Shown here: piece by piece, positions 45,166 to 57,475 of the stretch
Layout of the letters: each line of letters begins with the position of its first letter
Position numbering within the stretch: the first letter of the stretch is position 1
Source: Conchocele bisecta
Lineage: Eukaryota > Mollusca > Bivalvia > Lucinida > Thyasiridae
Direction of reading: 5' to 3'
DNA length: 64,000 nt
Assembly: GCA_029237695.1 (NCBI GenBank)
Contig: CM055272.1
Coordinates: 29,026,791-29,090,790 of the forward strand
The notes under the pieces: model-generated
Databases searched by the model: none
What the model was told of the DNA's origin: nothing
What the model saw: only the letters and a program-made list of their open reading frames with translations
Program-made: the position numbers and the translations under genes

Positions 45166-45225
45166 TTTCAAGCTTGTTGGTATACATACTAATGTGCCTC
45201 GGTCGTCCATGTGATGAGATATAGA

Positions 45226-45345
45226 GGATCTTACCTAAGTGATGGTTTAACATGATATTTATTTAATGGGTTTACTGATTTCTTAAGAAATCTGTCAACG
45301 AGTTTAATAAATATCATATTATATCAACACAAATGTTAGATTCTA
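45226..45345. mobile_element. palindromic MITE, 'actgatttc' family (copy 2)
   Basis: Same outer and inner arms as at 34488-34620 ('gggtttactgatttctta' / 'taagaaatctgtcaacg'). Confidence 0.7.
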
Positions 45346-46295
45346 TTTATCGCATAAGCACTGTGTCACACATTGAAGCTGTACTTGTTATCTAACATGT
45401 TTTCTATACACTATTAATTAATACACTGCGAAAACCCATTTTGTCCAATAAAGTAAATTATTAATTCATTTAAATCAGGTCAATGTGTTGTAGCCACTCA
45501 TTTGAACCGTCACTACATGACAGTTCAAATGGTGGTCTTAACATATACTTTTGAGCATATGTAAAGAAATTATTAAGGATTTTCCTTATAGATGATATTC
45601 CATCGTACATTTTGAATAGCGGGAAATAATACACAAGTGTGCTTCGGCTTCCGCATAAGCAACGAGTGATGCGCAGGCTCATCTGAGGCTACACTGGTCG
45701 CAAATGTTGTAAGGTGCATTGTCTCGACCGAGAGTTAAAATGAAATATTAACCATTTATGCCCAATTTATAGTTCTAACTTGCTAAGTCAATCACTGGCC
45801 AGTATCGAGCTCCACTTGTTTCATATATTGTAAGATTTAACCCCAATAAGTTACATATTACCAGATTTAATCGGTAGTTGTTCGGCAGGAAGTGGAAAAT
45901 CAATACTCGGATGGGAGATGCATAATAAAACTTGGCTGAACTATAAATAGGTTATTGTTCACATATTTGATTTTTAAGGAAATAAATAAGGGGCTAAATA
46001 ATGTGGTCGCTACCGCTCTCTTGTATTTAATTCCTTAAAAATCCAATATGTGAGCACTAATTTATTCCTATTGTCTCAACCAGGAGAAGAAGTGAAACAG
46101 AAATGAAATATTAACCATTGAAACCCAATCTCTGCAAACAGCATGGACTTGCAGGGGTGAAAGGTTACATCCCAGTTTTGTTGCATTAGGCAAAATAAAA
46201 TTAATTTACTGAATATCATCCCCACCCACCCCTAAACAATAATGCCAGATTCTTTGTTATTTCTATATATTTGCAGAAAAATCATTAACTTATTG
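45346..46295. other. no gene recognised
   Basis: Mostly unique-looking A+T-rich sequence. A ~30-base inverted pair lies at 45955-46055 ('gttcacatatttgattttt' plus 'aaggaa' against 'ttccttaaaaatccaat' plus 'atgtgagc'), probably a small MITE. Confidence 0.45.
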
Positions 46296-47163
46296 TTTTT
46301 TAGCTCGCCTGCACGAAGTGCAGAAGAGCTTATGGCATACCCCCTGCGTCGTCGGCGTCGTCCACAAACTTAACGTTGTGGTAAATGTCTTATAACTTCT
46401 GTTTCCTTTCATGGAACACCTTGTTATTTCATACATGCATTCCTCAGATGACCCTCTATCATGCTGTAGCAAATCCACGACCCACCACCCAACCCTTACC
46501 CCAAGGTCAAGGTCACAAACTTAGCATGTTCATAAACTTAACGTTGAGGTAAATGTTGTGTAACTTCTGTTTCTTTACAGGGAATGCCTTCATATTTCAT
46601 TAATGCGTTCATCTGATGGCCCTCTATCATGCTGTAGCAAATTCATGACCCACCACCCAACCCTTACCCAAAGGTCAAGGTCACAAACTTAGCATGTTCA
46701 TAAACTTAACTTTGGGGTAAATGTCTTAAACATCTGTTTCCTTTCATGGAAGGCCTTGATATTTCATACATGGATTATTCTGATGATACTCTATCGTGCT
46801 ATAGCAAATCCATGACCCACCGCTCATCCCTTACCCCAAGGTCAAGGTCACAAACTTAGCACATTCATAAACTTAACTTTGGGGTAAATGTCTTATAACA
46901 TCTGTTTCCGTTCATGGAACGCCTTGATATTTCATACATGCATTCATCTGATGATACCCTATCGTGCTATCGCAAATCCATGACCCACCGCCCACCCCTT
47001 ACCCCAAGGTCAAGGTCACACACTTAGCACATTCATAAACTTGACATTGGGTTAAATGTCTTATAACATCCGTTTCCTTTCATGAACGCCTTGATATTTC
47101 ATACATGCATTCCTCAGATGACCCTCTATTATGCTGTAGCAAATTCACAACCCACCACCCAAT

Positions 47164-47595
47164 CCTTACCGTGGGTGGTGGTCGGGCGAACGAGACGGCT
47201 TAAATTAACGGTAGTGGCTCCTCCTTATAGGAATCACTATTTGCCTGGTTTGGCCCTCCAGTACGTTTTTATCTTTGGCTCTTTTGTTACCTGGGAGTTG
47301 AATTGGGTTATTACCAATTATAAAAGTAGTAAGATTATTACTGATCCTACTGCTTTTGGGAGGGGCCAAGTGATTCTGGTGTGGCGAGGACCTGGCATCA
47401 GATCAGGATTATTCTGATTTCAGGGCTGAATATATAGTTTTGTTATTGTAAATATTCAGTTCTGATTTTGGGATTTTCCCCCCATTTGTACATATACTTG
47501 AAAATGTACATGTACTTGGATTTTGTACTAAACCCATTGACCCGGCCTTAAATGACCTTAGCTGTTGATAGGCCGTTAAACCCCAACAAACAAAC
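47164..47595 (+). mobile_element. SINE family A, full length, in a pearl-like monomer
   Basis: Starts 'gtgggtggtggtcgggcg', passes 'aattgggttattacc', 'gggaggggccaagtg' and 'ccggccttaaatgacc', and ends 'aaaccccaacaaacaaac'. It splits one core unit. The target 'ccaa(t/c)ccttacc' appears on both sides (about 47158-47169 and 47592-47606), consistent with a target duplication of about 11 bases with one difference. Confidence 0.85.
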
Positions 47596-48203
47596 AAAAA
47601 CCAACCCTTACCCCAAGGTCAAGGTCACAAACTTAGCATGTTCATAAACTTAACGTTGGGGTAAATGTTGTGTAACTTCTGTTTCGTTACAGGGAACGCT
47701 TTGATAGTTCATACATGCATTCATGTGATGATCCTGTATTGTGCTACAGCAAATCCATGACCCCCCCCCCCCCCCACCACCCCTTCCCCAAGGTCAAGGT
47801 CACAAACTTAGCACATTCATAAACGTTGGGGTAAATGTCTTCTAACATCTGTTTCCTTTCATGGAACGCCTTGATATTTCATACATGCATTCATCTGATG
47901 ATACTCTTATCGTGCTATAGCAAATACGTGACCCACCGCCCACCCCTTACCCCAGGGTCAAGGTCACAAACTTAGCACATTCATAAACTTAACGTTGGGG
48001 TAAATCTCTTATAATGTCTGTTTCCTTTCATGGAAAGCCTTGATATTTCATACATGCATTCCTCAGATGACCCTCATCATGCTATAGCAAATCCACAACC
48101 AACCACCCAACCCTTACCCCAAGGTCAAGGTCACAACCTTAGCATGTTCATAAACTTAATGTTGGGGTAAATGTTGTGTAACTTCTGTTTCTTTACAGGG
48201 TAC

Positions 48204-49470
48204 GCGTTGATATTTAGCCAGGTTTTTTGAAAAAAAATCCAGGCTATTGGATTGGCGAAAGCCGGGCGGGCGGCGTCCACAATCAATGTTAAGTTTTCGT
48301 GTTTGAGTCCATTTCTTTGTTGCTGTACCACCTAGGACCACCAAACTTTCACAGCTTCATAATCAAGGGGTGCCCACCACATATCACTATCCAACATGTT
48401 ATCTTTTTAGCCAGGTTTTTTTAAAAAAAATCCAGGCTATTGGATTGGCGAAAGCCGGGCGGGCGGGCGGCGTCCACAATCAATGTTAAGTTTTCGTGTT
48501 TGAGTCCATTTCTTTGTTACTGTACCACCTAGGACCACCAAACTTTCACAGCTTCATAATCAAGGGGTGCCCACCACATATCACTATCCAACATGTTACT
48601 TTTTTTTTAACTTGACCCATTTTTTCCGCGCATTCGACTTAGCCATTTTCAATGTTAAGTTTTCGCGTTTACAATGTTAAGTTTTCGTGTTTAAGTCCAT
48701 TTCTTTGGTACTGTACCACCTAGGACCACCAAACTTTCACAGCTTCATAATCAAGGGGTGCCCACCACATATCACTATCGAACATGTTACTTTTTTAGCC
48801 AGGTTTTTTGAAAAAAAATCCAGGCTATTGGATTGGCGAAACCGCGGCGGGTCGGGCGGGAGGGCGGGCGGCGGCGGTGGCGGGCGGGCGGCGTCCACAA
48901 TCAATGTTAAGTTTTCGTGTTTGAGTCCATTTCTTTGTTACTGTACCACCTAGGACCACCAAACTTTCACAGCTTCATAATCAAGGGGTGCCCACCACAT
49001 ATCACTATCCAACATGTTACTTTTAACTTCACCCATTTTTTCCGCGTAATCGACTTAGCCATTTTCAATGTTTAAGTTTTCCGCGTTTACAATGTTAAGT
49101 TTTCGTGTTTAAGTCCATTTCTTTCGTACTGTACCACCTAGAACCACCAAACTTTCACAGCTTCATAATCAAGGGGTACCCACCACATATCACTATCCAA
49201 CATGTTACTTTTTTTTTTAACTTCACCCATTTTTTCCGCGCATTCGGCTTAGCCATTTTCAATGTTAAGTTTTCGCGTTTACAATGTTAAGTTTTCCTGT
49301 TTAAGTTCATTTCTTTGGTACTGTACCACCTAGGACCACCAAACTTTCACAGCTTCATAACCAAGGGGTGCCTACCACATACAACTATCCAACATGTGAC
49401 CATTTTTTTTACCTTCACCTATTATTTCTACGTAATTGACTTAGCCATTTTCAACGTTAACTTTTTAACG
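48204..49470 (+). mobile_element. AGCCAGG-type elements, three nested heads plus array
   Basis: The head 'tagccaggttttttgaaa' plus 'aaaaatccaggcta' (a hairpin) occurs at 48217, 48409 and 48797, each followed by 'gattggcgaaagccgggcgg' and a unit with 'gtaccacctaggaccacc', 'aaactttcacagcttcat' and 'ggggtgcccaccacatat'. Further units (48650, 49060, 49270, and again at 49780-49960) lack the head. Units are about 195-230 bp and contain no TCAAGGTCA. Confidence 0.75.
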
Positions 49471-49479
49471 TACGTCTGG

Positions 49480-50510
49480 TTAGAGTTTTTTGGTTAAAAC
49501 TTTTTCGTTATACTATATCTCTGCACCTGCTTGCGGAAAGCGCGATCCTGTGCCCAATGTCAAGGTCAAATTACTGTGAATTTTTTTGTTAAAGTTTTTT
49601 CCTGTACTATATCTCTGCAACTGCTTCACCCAATACCTTGATACTTCACATGGGTGTTTATCATCATTGTCACACCTGCTTGCGGAAAGCGCGATATCGT
49701 CAGCATTTTGGCATACGTCCGTCTTTGCCTCGTTTCTTGTTTTTAACTTGACCCATTTTTTCCGCACAGTCGACTTAGCCATTTTCAATGTTAAGTTTTC
49801 GCGTTTGCAATGTTAAGTTTTCGTGTTGAAGTCCATTTCTTTGGTACTGTACCACCTAGGACCACCAAACTTTCACAGCTTCATAACCAAGGGGTGCCTA
49901 CCACATACAACTATCCAACAGGTGACCATTTTTTTTACCTTCACCTATTATTTCTACGTAATTGTCTTAGCCATTTTCAACGTTAACTTTTTAACGTACG
50001 TCTGGTTAAAGTTTTTTGGTTAATTTTTTTTTGTTATACTATATCTCTGCAACTGCTTCGCCCATTACCTTGAAACTTCACATGGGTGTTTATCATCATC
50101 CATATTTTCATTCTACCCCCCAACCGTGCGGCCCCTGTGCCCAATGTCAAGGTCAAATTACTTTGATTTTTTTTGTTAAAAGTTTTTTCGTGTACTATAT
50201 CTCTGCAACTGCTTCACCCATTACCTTGATACTTCACATGGGTGTTTATCATCATTGTCAGTGCGATATCGTCGGCATTTTGGCATACGTCCGTCCGTCC
50301 GTACGTCCGTACATCCGTGTGTCTGGTTAAAGTTTTTTGGTTAAAGTTTTTCCATCTACTATATCTATTTTTTAGTGTCCATGCCTCGCCCCAAAGCGCG
50401 ACATGCAGGCCACGGCCATCTAGTCTACAAAAAGTGGGTATACTTATGTTATCCAAGTGTCTATGCTTGGCAAAAACCTGGCCTTCGTGGCTTTGCCTCG
50501 TTTCTTGTTC
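49480..50510 (+). mobile_element. CTGCTTGCGG-type element inside the nest
   Basis: Units with 'ggttaaagttttttgg', 'actatatctctgcaactgc', 'cttcacatgggtgtttatc' and 'caatgtcaaggtcaaatta' alternate with pieces of the AGCCAGG array. GTCCGTCCGTACGTCCGTAC lies at 50290. One 3' end is visible at about 50390-50435: 'gcgcgacatgcaggccac' plus 'ggccat' then CTAGTC. A second end, 'gcctcgtttCTTGTT', lies at 50494-50509. Confidence 0.6.
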
Positions 50511-51303
50511 ATACATGCATTCATCTGATGATCCTCTATTGTGCTACAGCAAATCTGATCCCACCACCCCTTTCCCCAAGATCAACATCATAAAGTTAAC
50601 GTTGGAGTAAATTTATTTTTATAACTTCTGTTTCTTTACAGGGAACGCTTGATATTTCATACATGCATTCATCTGATGATCCTCTATTGTGCTACAGCAA
50701 ATTCATGACCCACCCACCCACCCCCCCCCTCACCCCCATCCGTTTCCCCAAGGTCAAGGTCACAAACTTAGCACATTCATACATGCATTCCTCAAGTGAA
50801 TAGCTATCATGCGTTCATAAACTTAACATTGGGTTAAATTTTGTTTTACTTCTGTTTTCAGGGAGCGCATTGGTATTTCATACATGCATTCATCTTAATA
50901 TGCTATATCATGCTATAGCAAACCCACGACCCACCTTGCACCACTGACCCCAATGTCAAGGTCCACCGCACACCCCTTAACCCAAGGTCAAGTTATATAA
51001 TATTCATGTTTTTTATGCAACTATGCCAAGTTTGAGTTAAGGCTGCCAACAGGCGAGCTTCGTTGTCTTCTGACAACTCTTGTTAACACTACTTACAACA
51101 AATTTTAATAAAAGCCACCCACCTGCCCCATTTTTTCATAATATTCTGTAAATTAACTTTATATGGCGTTATGTTCCTCAATGTTTATTTCAAGCTGTAT
51201 TTTTTTGAATGTACAGATGTAAATATACGTTTTATTCCTATATTAAAGCACATTTTGATGGCGTATTCGAATCGTTAATCCTGTAGAAATTTCAACAATT
51301 CTG

Positions 51304-52699
51304 TAGCCTATTTCACCAAAATTGCAAACTATACTTATCTTGCTAAGTACACTTTGAGGGATAAATTTTCAATAAGGATAAATTTATTAATTGTTATTAT
51401 GCAGAATGTATTACATTATCACAAATATATGCAGCCGTTAGTTCTATATCAAATGATGCATTTAGGGAAAAATAAATGAAAAGTCATGCAGAGCATGATG
51501 TTATTAGCCGATCAAATCAGGGTAAAGTGCATCGAACATATGTAGGTGTCTCTGGTAACATTGTCAATGGTAAACTATTTTCGACCACAGTTCTGTACAC
51601 AGCGTTGACATTTTTCTCGATTTTGTGCAGGTTTTGGAAACCCGTTCCCAAATCCATCCAATAGCAGCAATGCCATAGCAGCAATGTTTTGTTGTCACCA
51701 TTATGTTGCGAAATATTCCAGTAACACCTGTACTGTATGCTCTATTTATCTACAAATTACACTCCGCAATACACAAAGTTGTAGTCACTGTGTGTGTGTT
51801 TGTCGGAATTCTGTGGCAGCATGCGAGTGGGCGGAGCTACCAGGGCTATATATATCTAGCGGTTACAGTGTCATCTAAAAATAGACGCAAGCTCCTGCGT
51901 ATTCAGGCACATGCCCAGATTGGCCTAATGTGCCCCATCCGTGATTTTTTGCGCGATGTCGGGCGCAAGACAATCAATAATTTGCGGCATTGACAATAAT
52001 TAAGGGGGATTGCCGCAATCGCGCGTGCTGGATGAACCCCCTGCCATCCCTGCATGATACGTAAACAAATCAAAGTTGGCTATGAAGGGCAATTCTTCGT
52101 TTTGATTGGTGGAAAATTTTGTGAATATTAACTAGCGTCAAATGACGCGCGTACGCGATCCAATGGGATAAACCCGAGATGCTGGGATAAACCCGAAAAT
52201 GCTGGGGTTACTAGTAAGGAGATTTTGAGCAGAGGTCGATTATAAATTAGCCGAATAAACACATTTTACGCGATTATACGTGGCTGAAACTTGTTCTGTT
52301 TAATATAAATAAAAGCTTTAAATTAGCCCAATAATCGGCGTATGTTGGCGTATATGGCCATTAGAGCCAACTGTGGACTTCAACAACAATAACTTCCGGG
52401 TTAAATCTCTTCAGGCGTTCAGCTCATTAAGTATTCAAAATTGTGTTATTTGGCTATAAGTAAAGTTTTAAACGGAGATAATTGCCAAAAATGCAAACTT
52501 TATCGGTTGGTGCAATTTGGAAGTGATACAGAAAAATTCGCGTTCGTAGATTACCGAATAGCGGAGAAAAGGGTTGCTACAAACTTTTTCAGAATTCGAT
52601 GGATAACCAACATATTAGCCGATCTATAAATAGATCGGCTAATAATGATTACTCCCTCAAAGTAGATTAACTACTTTGCAATTTTGGTGAAATAGGCTA
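51304..52699. mobile_element. long TIR element, relative of the 36.6-kb MITE
   Basis: Ends 'tagcctatttcaccaaaatt' and its complement at 52680-52699, with 'gtacactttgaggga' / 'ccctcaaagtag' just inside. The interior (1.4 kb) has no recognisable transposase; one 63-codon frame at 52441-52629 is of uncertain meaning. The same end motifs define the 305-bp copy at 36556-36860. Confidence 0.75.
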
Positions 52700-54150
52700 C
52701 TGGTGTCTGGTCTTGATTTCAAATTCAATGAATACCGTGGGTAACATATACGAGGGCTGATCCAGAAGTTTGTGGAAAATGTCAGTTAACAGACCGAACA
52801 TGGCGGTACTCATGAAATATGTGGCATATTTGTTTTTACCTCTACAAAAATATTAAAACGAGGTTTTTTATTATTAGCCGATCTATTTATAGATAGAGAG
52901 AATGAACCAGCTAGGTTAAATTAACCGCCTCATTGCCTCCTTCGTTTAATGCACATATTTCGACTGTATGGCAGATATTAGTAAATTCGGAGACAAACGG
53001 GCCAACGGTCATTGGCCTGCCACTTTTGGGTTGAAATGCCCGGGTTTGGAAGGTCCTCGAGCCAATTCCTACCCTTAAATATAAGATTAAAAAAAAATAA
53101 TCTGGGGAATTGCAATGACAGTTTTGTGTCAATAGGATGTGTTTGTAAAGAAAGCCATGATAGTGAAGACAGATTTGCGTCCATATGATGTGATTGTAGA
53201 GGAGGGCAGGATAGTGGATTGCATGCTGAAGATATGTTAAGGTAAGGAAATAGATAGATAGTGTACAATAATGAAATGGATCTGGAATTGCAGATTAGTG
53301 AATTTTGTCAGATATTCATGTAGTGAGACAACAGACTTATTAGTGTTTGTTGTCTATTTCAGCGTCGAGGTCCATGTCGTAATTGAGGTCGAAGCCCAGG
53401 TTGAAGTCACGGCGAGGTCGTAGTCGGACAGACGTCATAGGGATACACAAATATAGTTTAATAGATGCGTAGTCTAGGCGAGATCCAGGGCGATTTGATA
53501 GTCGGGGCCAGGTCGAGGTGGTGTCGGCCCTAGCGATATTTGAGTGCTACAGTGGGGCTTCAGATACGGGACACCTAACTATACATATGGATCATTGAGG
53601 GATCTAGATATTATATCTAACACTAATTCATCCTGGAATTAACATTAAGCACACGTTCTGTCTGGGATTTGAATATAGTTTCATAAGAGGGTGATATGTT
53701 TATAATTAAAGTATAACGCAGACAGTCTGAGGAAATATTCAGCATAACTTCTGGTGGAGAGTGAACCGGAATGTGAACACTGTATTAATTGCTGATGTGT
53801 ATTACGAATTGACTAATGAACGGACTATATATATCCTTATCCTTAAATGTAGGACTATATATTTATTATAAATACTCAGGTTGTGAGACACTGGTGAAAT
53901 AATAGTGTGAAATAGGGTTATAGCGTCTGATATACCTGCTAGAGACTTGTTCAAGAGTATCCTTAGTACTCATATGTGTCATTGAATTTGATTAACTTTA
54001 CATTCATGTGTCAGTGGATCTCATGTAGTAAAACGTACTATAATATTCTGCCTGTGATATATATATGGGAATGAATGTGGTATGTACGTGTAAAATACTT
54101 TATAATTTGTAAACATGCGGAATACATTAATGTGTAATTTCAGCTTTGCA
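52700..54150. other. no gene recognised
   Basis: A 'gaggtcg' oligomer recurs loosely at 53375-53520. An acceptor-like 'ctttgcag' at 54148-54155 precedes a short open stretch cut by a SINE, which is not enough to call an exon. Confidence 0.4.
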
Positions 54151-54221
54151 GAATCCCTTCAATAGTTCACCCTTACCCAAATCCCAGTGTCTGATTGCAC
54201 GTTATCGTAATCCCGGCGTAA

Positions 54222-54372
54222 CAATGGGCAATAACCCAATTCCACTCCCAGGTAACACAAGAGCCAAAGATAAAAACGTACCTGAGGGCCAAACCAAGCA
54301 AATCGTGATTCCTATAAGGAAGAACCCCTACTGTTAATTTACGTTATCGCGTTCGCCCGACCAACCACCCAC
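54222..54372 (-). mobile_element. SINE family A, head fragment
   Basis: 'aatgggcaataacccaatt' to 'cgaccaaccacccacg' matches the 5' third of the SINE on the - strand. Confidence 0.75.
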
Positions 54373-54585
54373 GACTGGATGAATGGGGCTTATATGATTT
54401 GTGAGCACTTGTGATCAAATAGCACACTTTGTAGCATGATCACGATCTATATTTCTTGTTAGATGCATGACAGGGTGTTTCATGGATGGAATGCCAAATA
54501 GTGCCGATCCTGATCAGATTCTGCAGATGCACAAGCTGATCTAGATCCACACTGGTCGTAAAACCTTTAAGCCCCCAATTCTCCA

Positions 54586-54972
54586 GTGATATCGACAAGG
54601 GTGAGGATCACATGGTTTCCGAACGGCTTGATGTGTCGTGTATTGGCTGAAGGCAATAGTGCTGAATGGCGAGCCGTTTGTTTGTTTGTTTGTTAGGGTT
54701 TAACGGCCTATCAACAGCTAAGGTCATTTAAGGCCGGGTCAATGGGTTTAGTACTAGATCCCATATATTACCTGTACAAGTACATGTTCAAGTACATGTA
54801 CAAATGGGGGGAAAATCCAAAAATCAGAACTGAATATTTGAATGGCGAGCCATAAAGTCCTATAAGCTCCAGTTCTCCAGTGACATTGACAAGGGTGAGG
54901 ATTACGTGGTTTCCGAATGGCTTGACGTCGTGTCGTGTAGGCTGAAGGCAATAGTGCTGAATGGCGAGCCGT
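54586..54972. repeat. ~95-bp direct repeat around a SINE
   Basis: 'gacaagggtgaggatcacat', 'ggtttccgaa(c/t)ggcttga' and 'ggcaatagtgctgaatggcg' occur at 54597-54675 and again at 54887-54971. The unit is preceded each time by 'ttctccagtga', the MITE-end motif seen before host exons at 38726 and 44244. Confidence 0.7.
54676..54838 (-). mobile_element. SINE family A, 5'-truncated, 13-bp target duplication
   Basis: The (tttg)n tail and 'gtttaacggcctatcaac' begin at 54676; the copy ends within 'aaatcagaactgaatatt'. 'tgaatggcgagcc' lies at 54663-54675 and 54839-54851. Confidence 0.88.
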
Positions 54973-55378
54973 ACATACCCTGATTAGACTGTGATACGCA
55001 TAGCTACAAGAGTTGCCTATGATATGGTTATCTAGGGGAGAGTATCGGCAGAGGTAGCAATTTTGTTTCTATGATCTGCAGTACTGAGCATCCATTCTTT
55101 CGTCCAGGTGTCCATTTGAATGGGATAAAAACAAAAAGTCGGCTTGTATTATTAGACATTTATATATTTATAATTTAAAGCTTCAGCTGCGTTTGTCACC
55201 ACAATGAAAAGAACATTGAGTTTGGTCAGCAATGTAGCCAGCACCACACCCCCCCCCCCCCCACCCCAAGTGAGTGTACACAACAATATAAAAAATATTT
55301 TCCATAAATGACGTCGAAATTTGACGAAATTTTCATAGCAAATGTGGAATTCTATTTCGCATTTGATATGCAAATCAG

Positions 55379-55835
55379 AATGGAATATTTACATCGAGAA
55401 AAATATATTCAGCCCTGAAATTAGAATAACCAGACCTGGTGCCAGGTCCATACCACATCAAAGTCACTTGGCCCCTCCCCTAAAATATGATTACAAATAA
55501 TCATAATACTCATATAAGGGGTATAACCAATCACATGCACCCACCTGCCACCCACCCCAACATCAGAAAAAAAAAAAAAAAAAATATTCTACCATGAAAT
55601 TATAATAACCTGACCTGGTGCCAGGTCTTCACCACACCAGTCACTTAGCCCCACTCCATAAAAGTAATAGCATTAGTATTAATCTTACTACTTTTATAAT
55701 GGGTATAACCAGATTCGACTCGAGTAACAAGGGAGCCAAAATGTACCTGAGGGCCAAACCATGGATATCGGGATTCCGTTGAGGATGAAACCCTCGTTAA
55801 ATTTACCCTTCGCATGCTCCCATCCAACCGACCAG
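55379..55835 (-). mobile_element. two adjacent SINE family A fragments
   Basis: A first fragment (55379-55555) and a second (55585-55835) both begin at the 'atattcagccctgaaatta' region and run to the head. They are separated by a run of A at 55567-55584. They belong to the more diverged 'ctggtgccaggtc(c/t)' subtype also seen at 3608 and 59900. Confidence 0.65.
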
Positions 55836-55995
55836 TCGTTTCTTATGAAATCAGTAAACATGTTTAACAAATATCATATTATATTATCACTCATGTAAGC
55901 TTCTTCTATTGTTATTCATTCGAATTGGTTTCTATATAATGTAGGCATAATTAGCATGTCTGTTCATGATTGCAAAACATGAAGATGCAGTTGAA

Positions 55996-56375
55996 CAGAG
56001 CTCCAGATAAGGAATTAGTAATTGTGTATTGTCAGTCCTTCATTTCTGAAGCAATTGGTTATTTCAAAATTTTAATTCGATAAAATAAAATCACACCACT
56101 AGCAATTATTGAATAGTTTGCTTCGAAATGAACATGTCTTGGCATTTCATTAGAATTGTCTCCTTGGAGACAATTCTAATGAAATACCAAGATGTGTTTT
56201 CATGGAAAATAAGAAAAATATGCTATATTTGTGGTATGTTTATTGTTTTCTGCAGCATGGTAAAGGTACCACAACTTTTTTATTGCTTTTTGACACTCAC
56301 TACTTCCGATTTCAATTGGGTTTTTGGCAATTTTAATTGGGTATTTAGGCAAATATGCAGCTTATCTGGAGCATG
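55996..56375. mobile_element. MITE, 'gctccagataag' family (inverted copy)
   Basis: Reverse-oriented relative of 35085-35427, with ends 'agagctccagataagg' and 'gcttatctggagc'. It contains an extra palindrome at 56124-56200 ('cttggcatttcattagaatt' against its complement). Confidence 0.72.
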
Positions 56376-56699
56376 TCTGTTCATGTTTGAAAACACGAAG
56401 ATACAGTTGAACATCTCTAACTGGGGTGCCCAATTTCATAGGCTCAGGGATGAAATGAGAACTTTGTATATTTCACTAACCTTCAAAAGACAAATAAAAA
56501 TCCCTGTTTTAGCAGTTTTACAACTCAACAGTCTGGCTTGTGCCAGTGCCTAAACACCAAGATTTATGTACATGTATATCCCTATGCGTGTTAGTAAACA
56601 ATGGCGTTTGAAAAAAATCCTTGTTCATGATATGCTCCGACATTTCAGACAACAGGTAGCACATTAGAATGGGGATAACCATGCCAAGTTATTCAATTT

Positions 56700-57062
56700 G
56701 GTTTGTTTGTTGGGGTTTAACGACCTGTCAACAGCTAAGGTCATTTAAGGCCGGGTCGGTGGGTTTAGTACTAAGTCCCATATATTACCTGTACAAATGG
56801 GGGAAAATCCCAAAATCAGAGCTGAATATTTACAATAAATAAACTATATATTCAGCCCTGAAATCAGAATAATCCTGATCTGATGCCAGGCCCTCGCCAC
56901 ACCAGAATCACTTGACCCCCTCCCAAAGCAGGAGGATCAGTAATAATCTTACTACTTTTATAATGGGCGATAACCCAATTCAACTCACAGGTAACAAAAG
57001 AGCCAAATATAGAAACGTACCCGAGAGCCAAACCAGACAAATCGTGATTCCTATATGGAGGA
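56700..57062 (-). mobile_element. SINE family A copy
   Basis: Tail 'tttgtttgttggggtttaac' to 'cctatatggaggatg'. The final ~60 bases of the head are missing and replaced by a palindrome ('aatcggttttacggc' / 'gccgtaaaactgatt'). Confidence 0.75.
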
Positions 57063-57475
57063 TGTTTGTATCCGTTTTTTTTGTTGAGAATCGGTTTTAC
57101 GGCTCCGCTAACGCGGTGCCGTAAAACTGATTCTCAGACCATAAAACCTCCCACATACCGCTCCAAATCGAACATGGTTATCCCCTAATTATACTTGTTC
57201 ATTCACAACATATTGTGTTTCCCTGATAACTCTACATACATTGTAAACAAGAAATCACTCATGGATGTACCTCTCAAAAACTTAAACGCAAATTTGAAGA
57301 AAAAACACTTTAGCGCACATTTCTTTGACCTTGGCCTTGAGCTCAGGGGCCGCATGGGTGGGTCATATAACGAAACTAGAGATTGTGTTTGTAAAACATG
57401 GGTATGCTCTCTGTGGCATATTGTATATAAAAAAAATTAAAAACTGTTACAAACAGATTGACGTAAAAATATAAC

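Larger units (their letters stand above)
46301..51085 (+). mobile_element. large nested pearl-like composite (AGCTCGCC type)
   Basis: The 5' palindrome 'agctcgcctgcacgaagtgc' / 'agaagagct' is followed by GGCGTCGTC and about ten units of ~168 bp with 'cctttcatggaacgccttg', 'atgcattcatctgatgat' and 'ccccaaggtcaaggtcac'. The 3' end near 51045-51085 has the inverted 'caggcgagct', 'gttgtcttctgacaac' and CTTGTT. The array is interrupted by a SINE (47164-47595) and by a second nest of other elements (about 48210-50510), after which the original unit resumes at 'catacatgcattcatctg'. Confidence 0.8.

Noticed and set aside
54156..54230. Possible exon after 'ctttgcag'
   Set aside because: About 25 codons before a SINE fragment, with no partner exon in phase found; insufficient.
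56128..56553. 141-codon open frame
   Set aside because: It begins in a perfect palindrome and covers a MITE (55996-56375); the frame is not kept in the related copy at 35085-35427.
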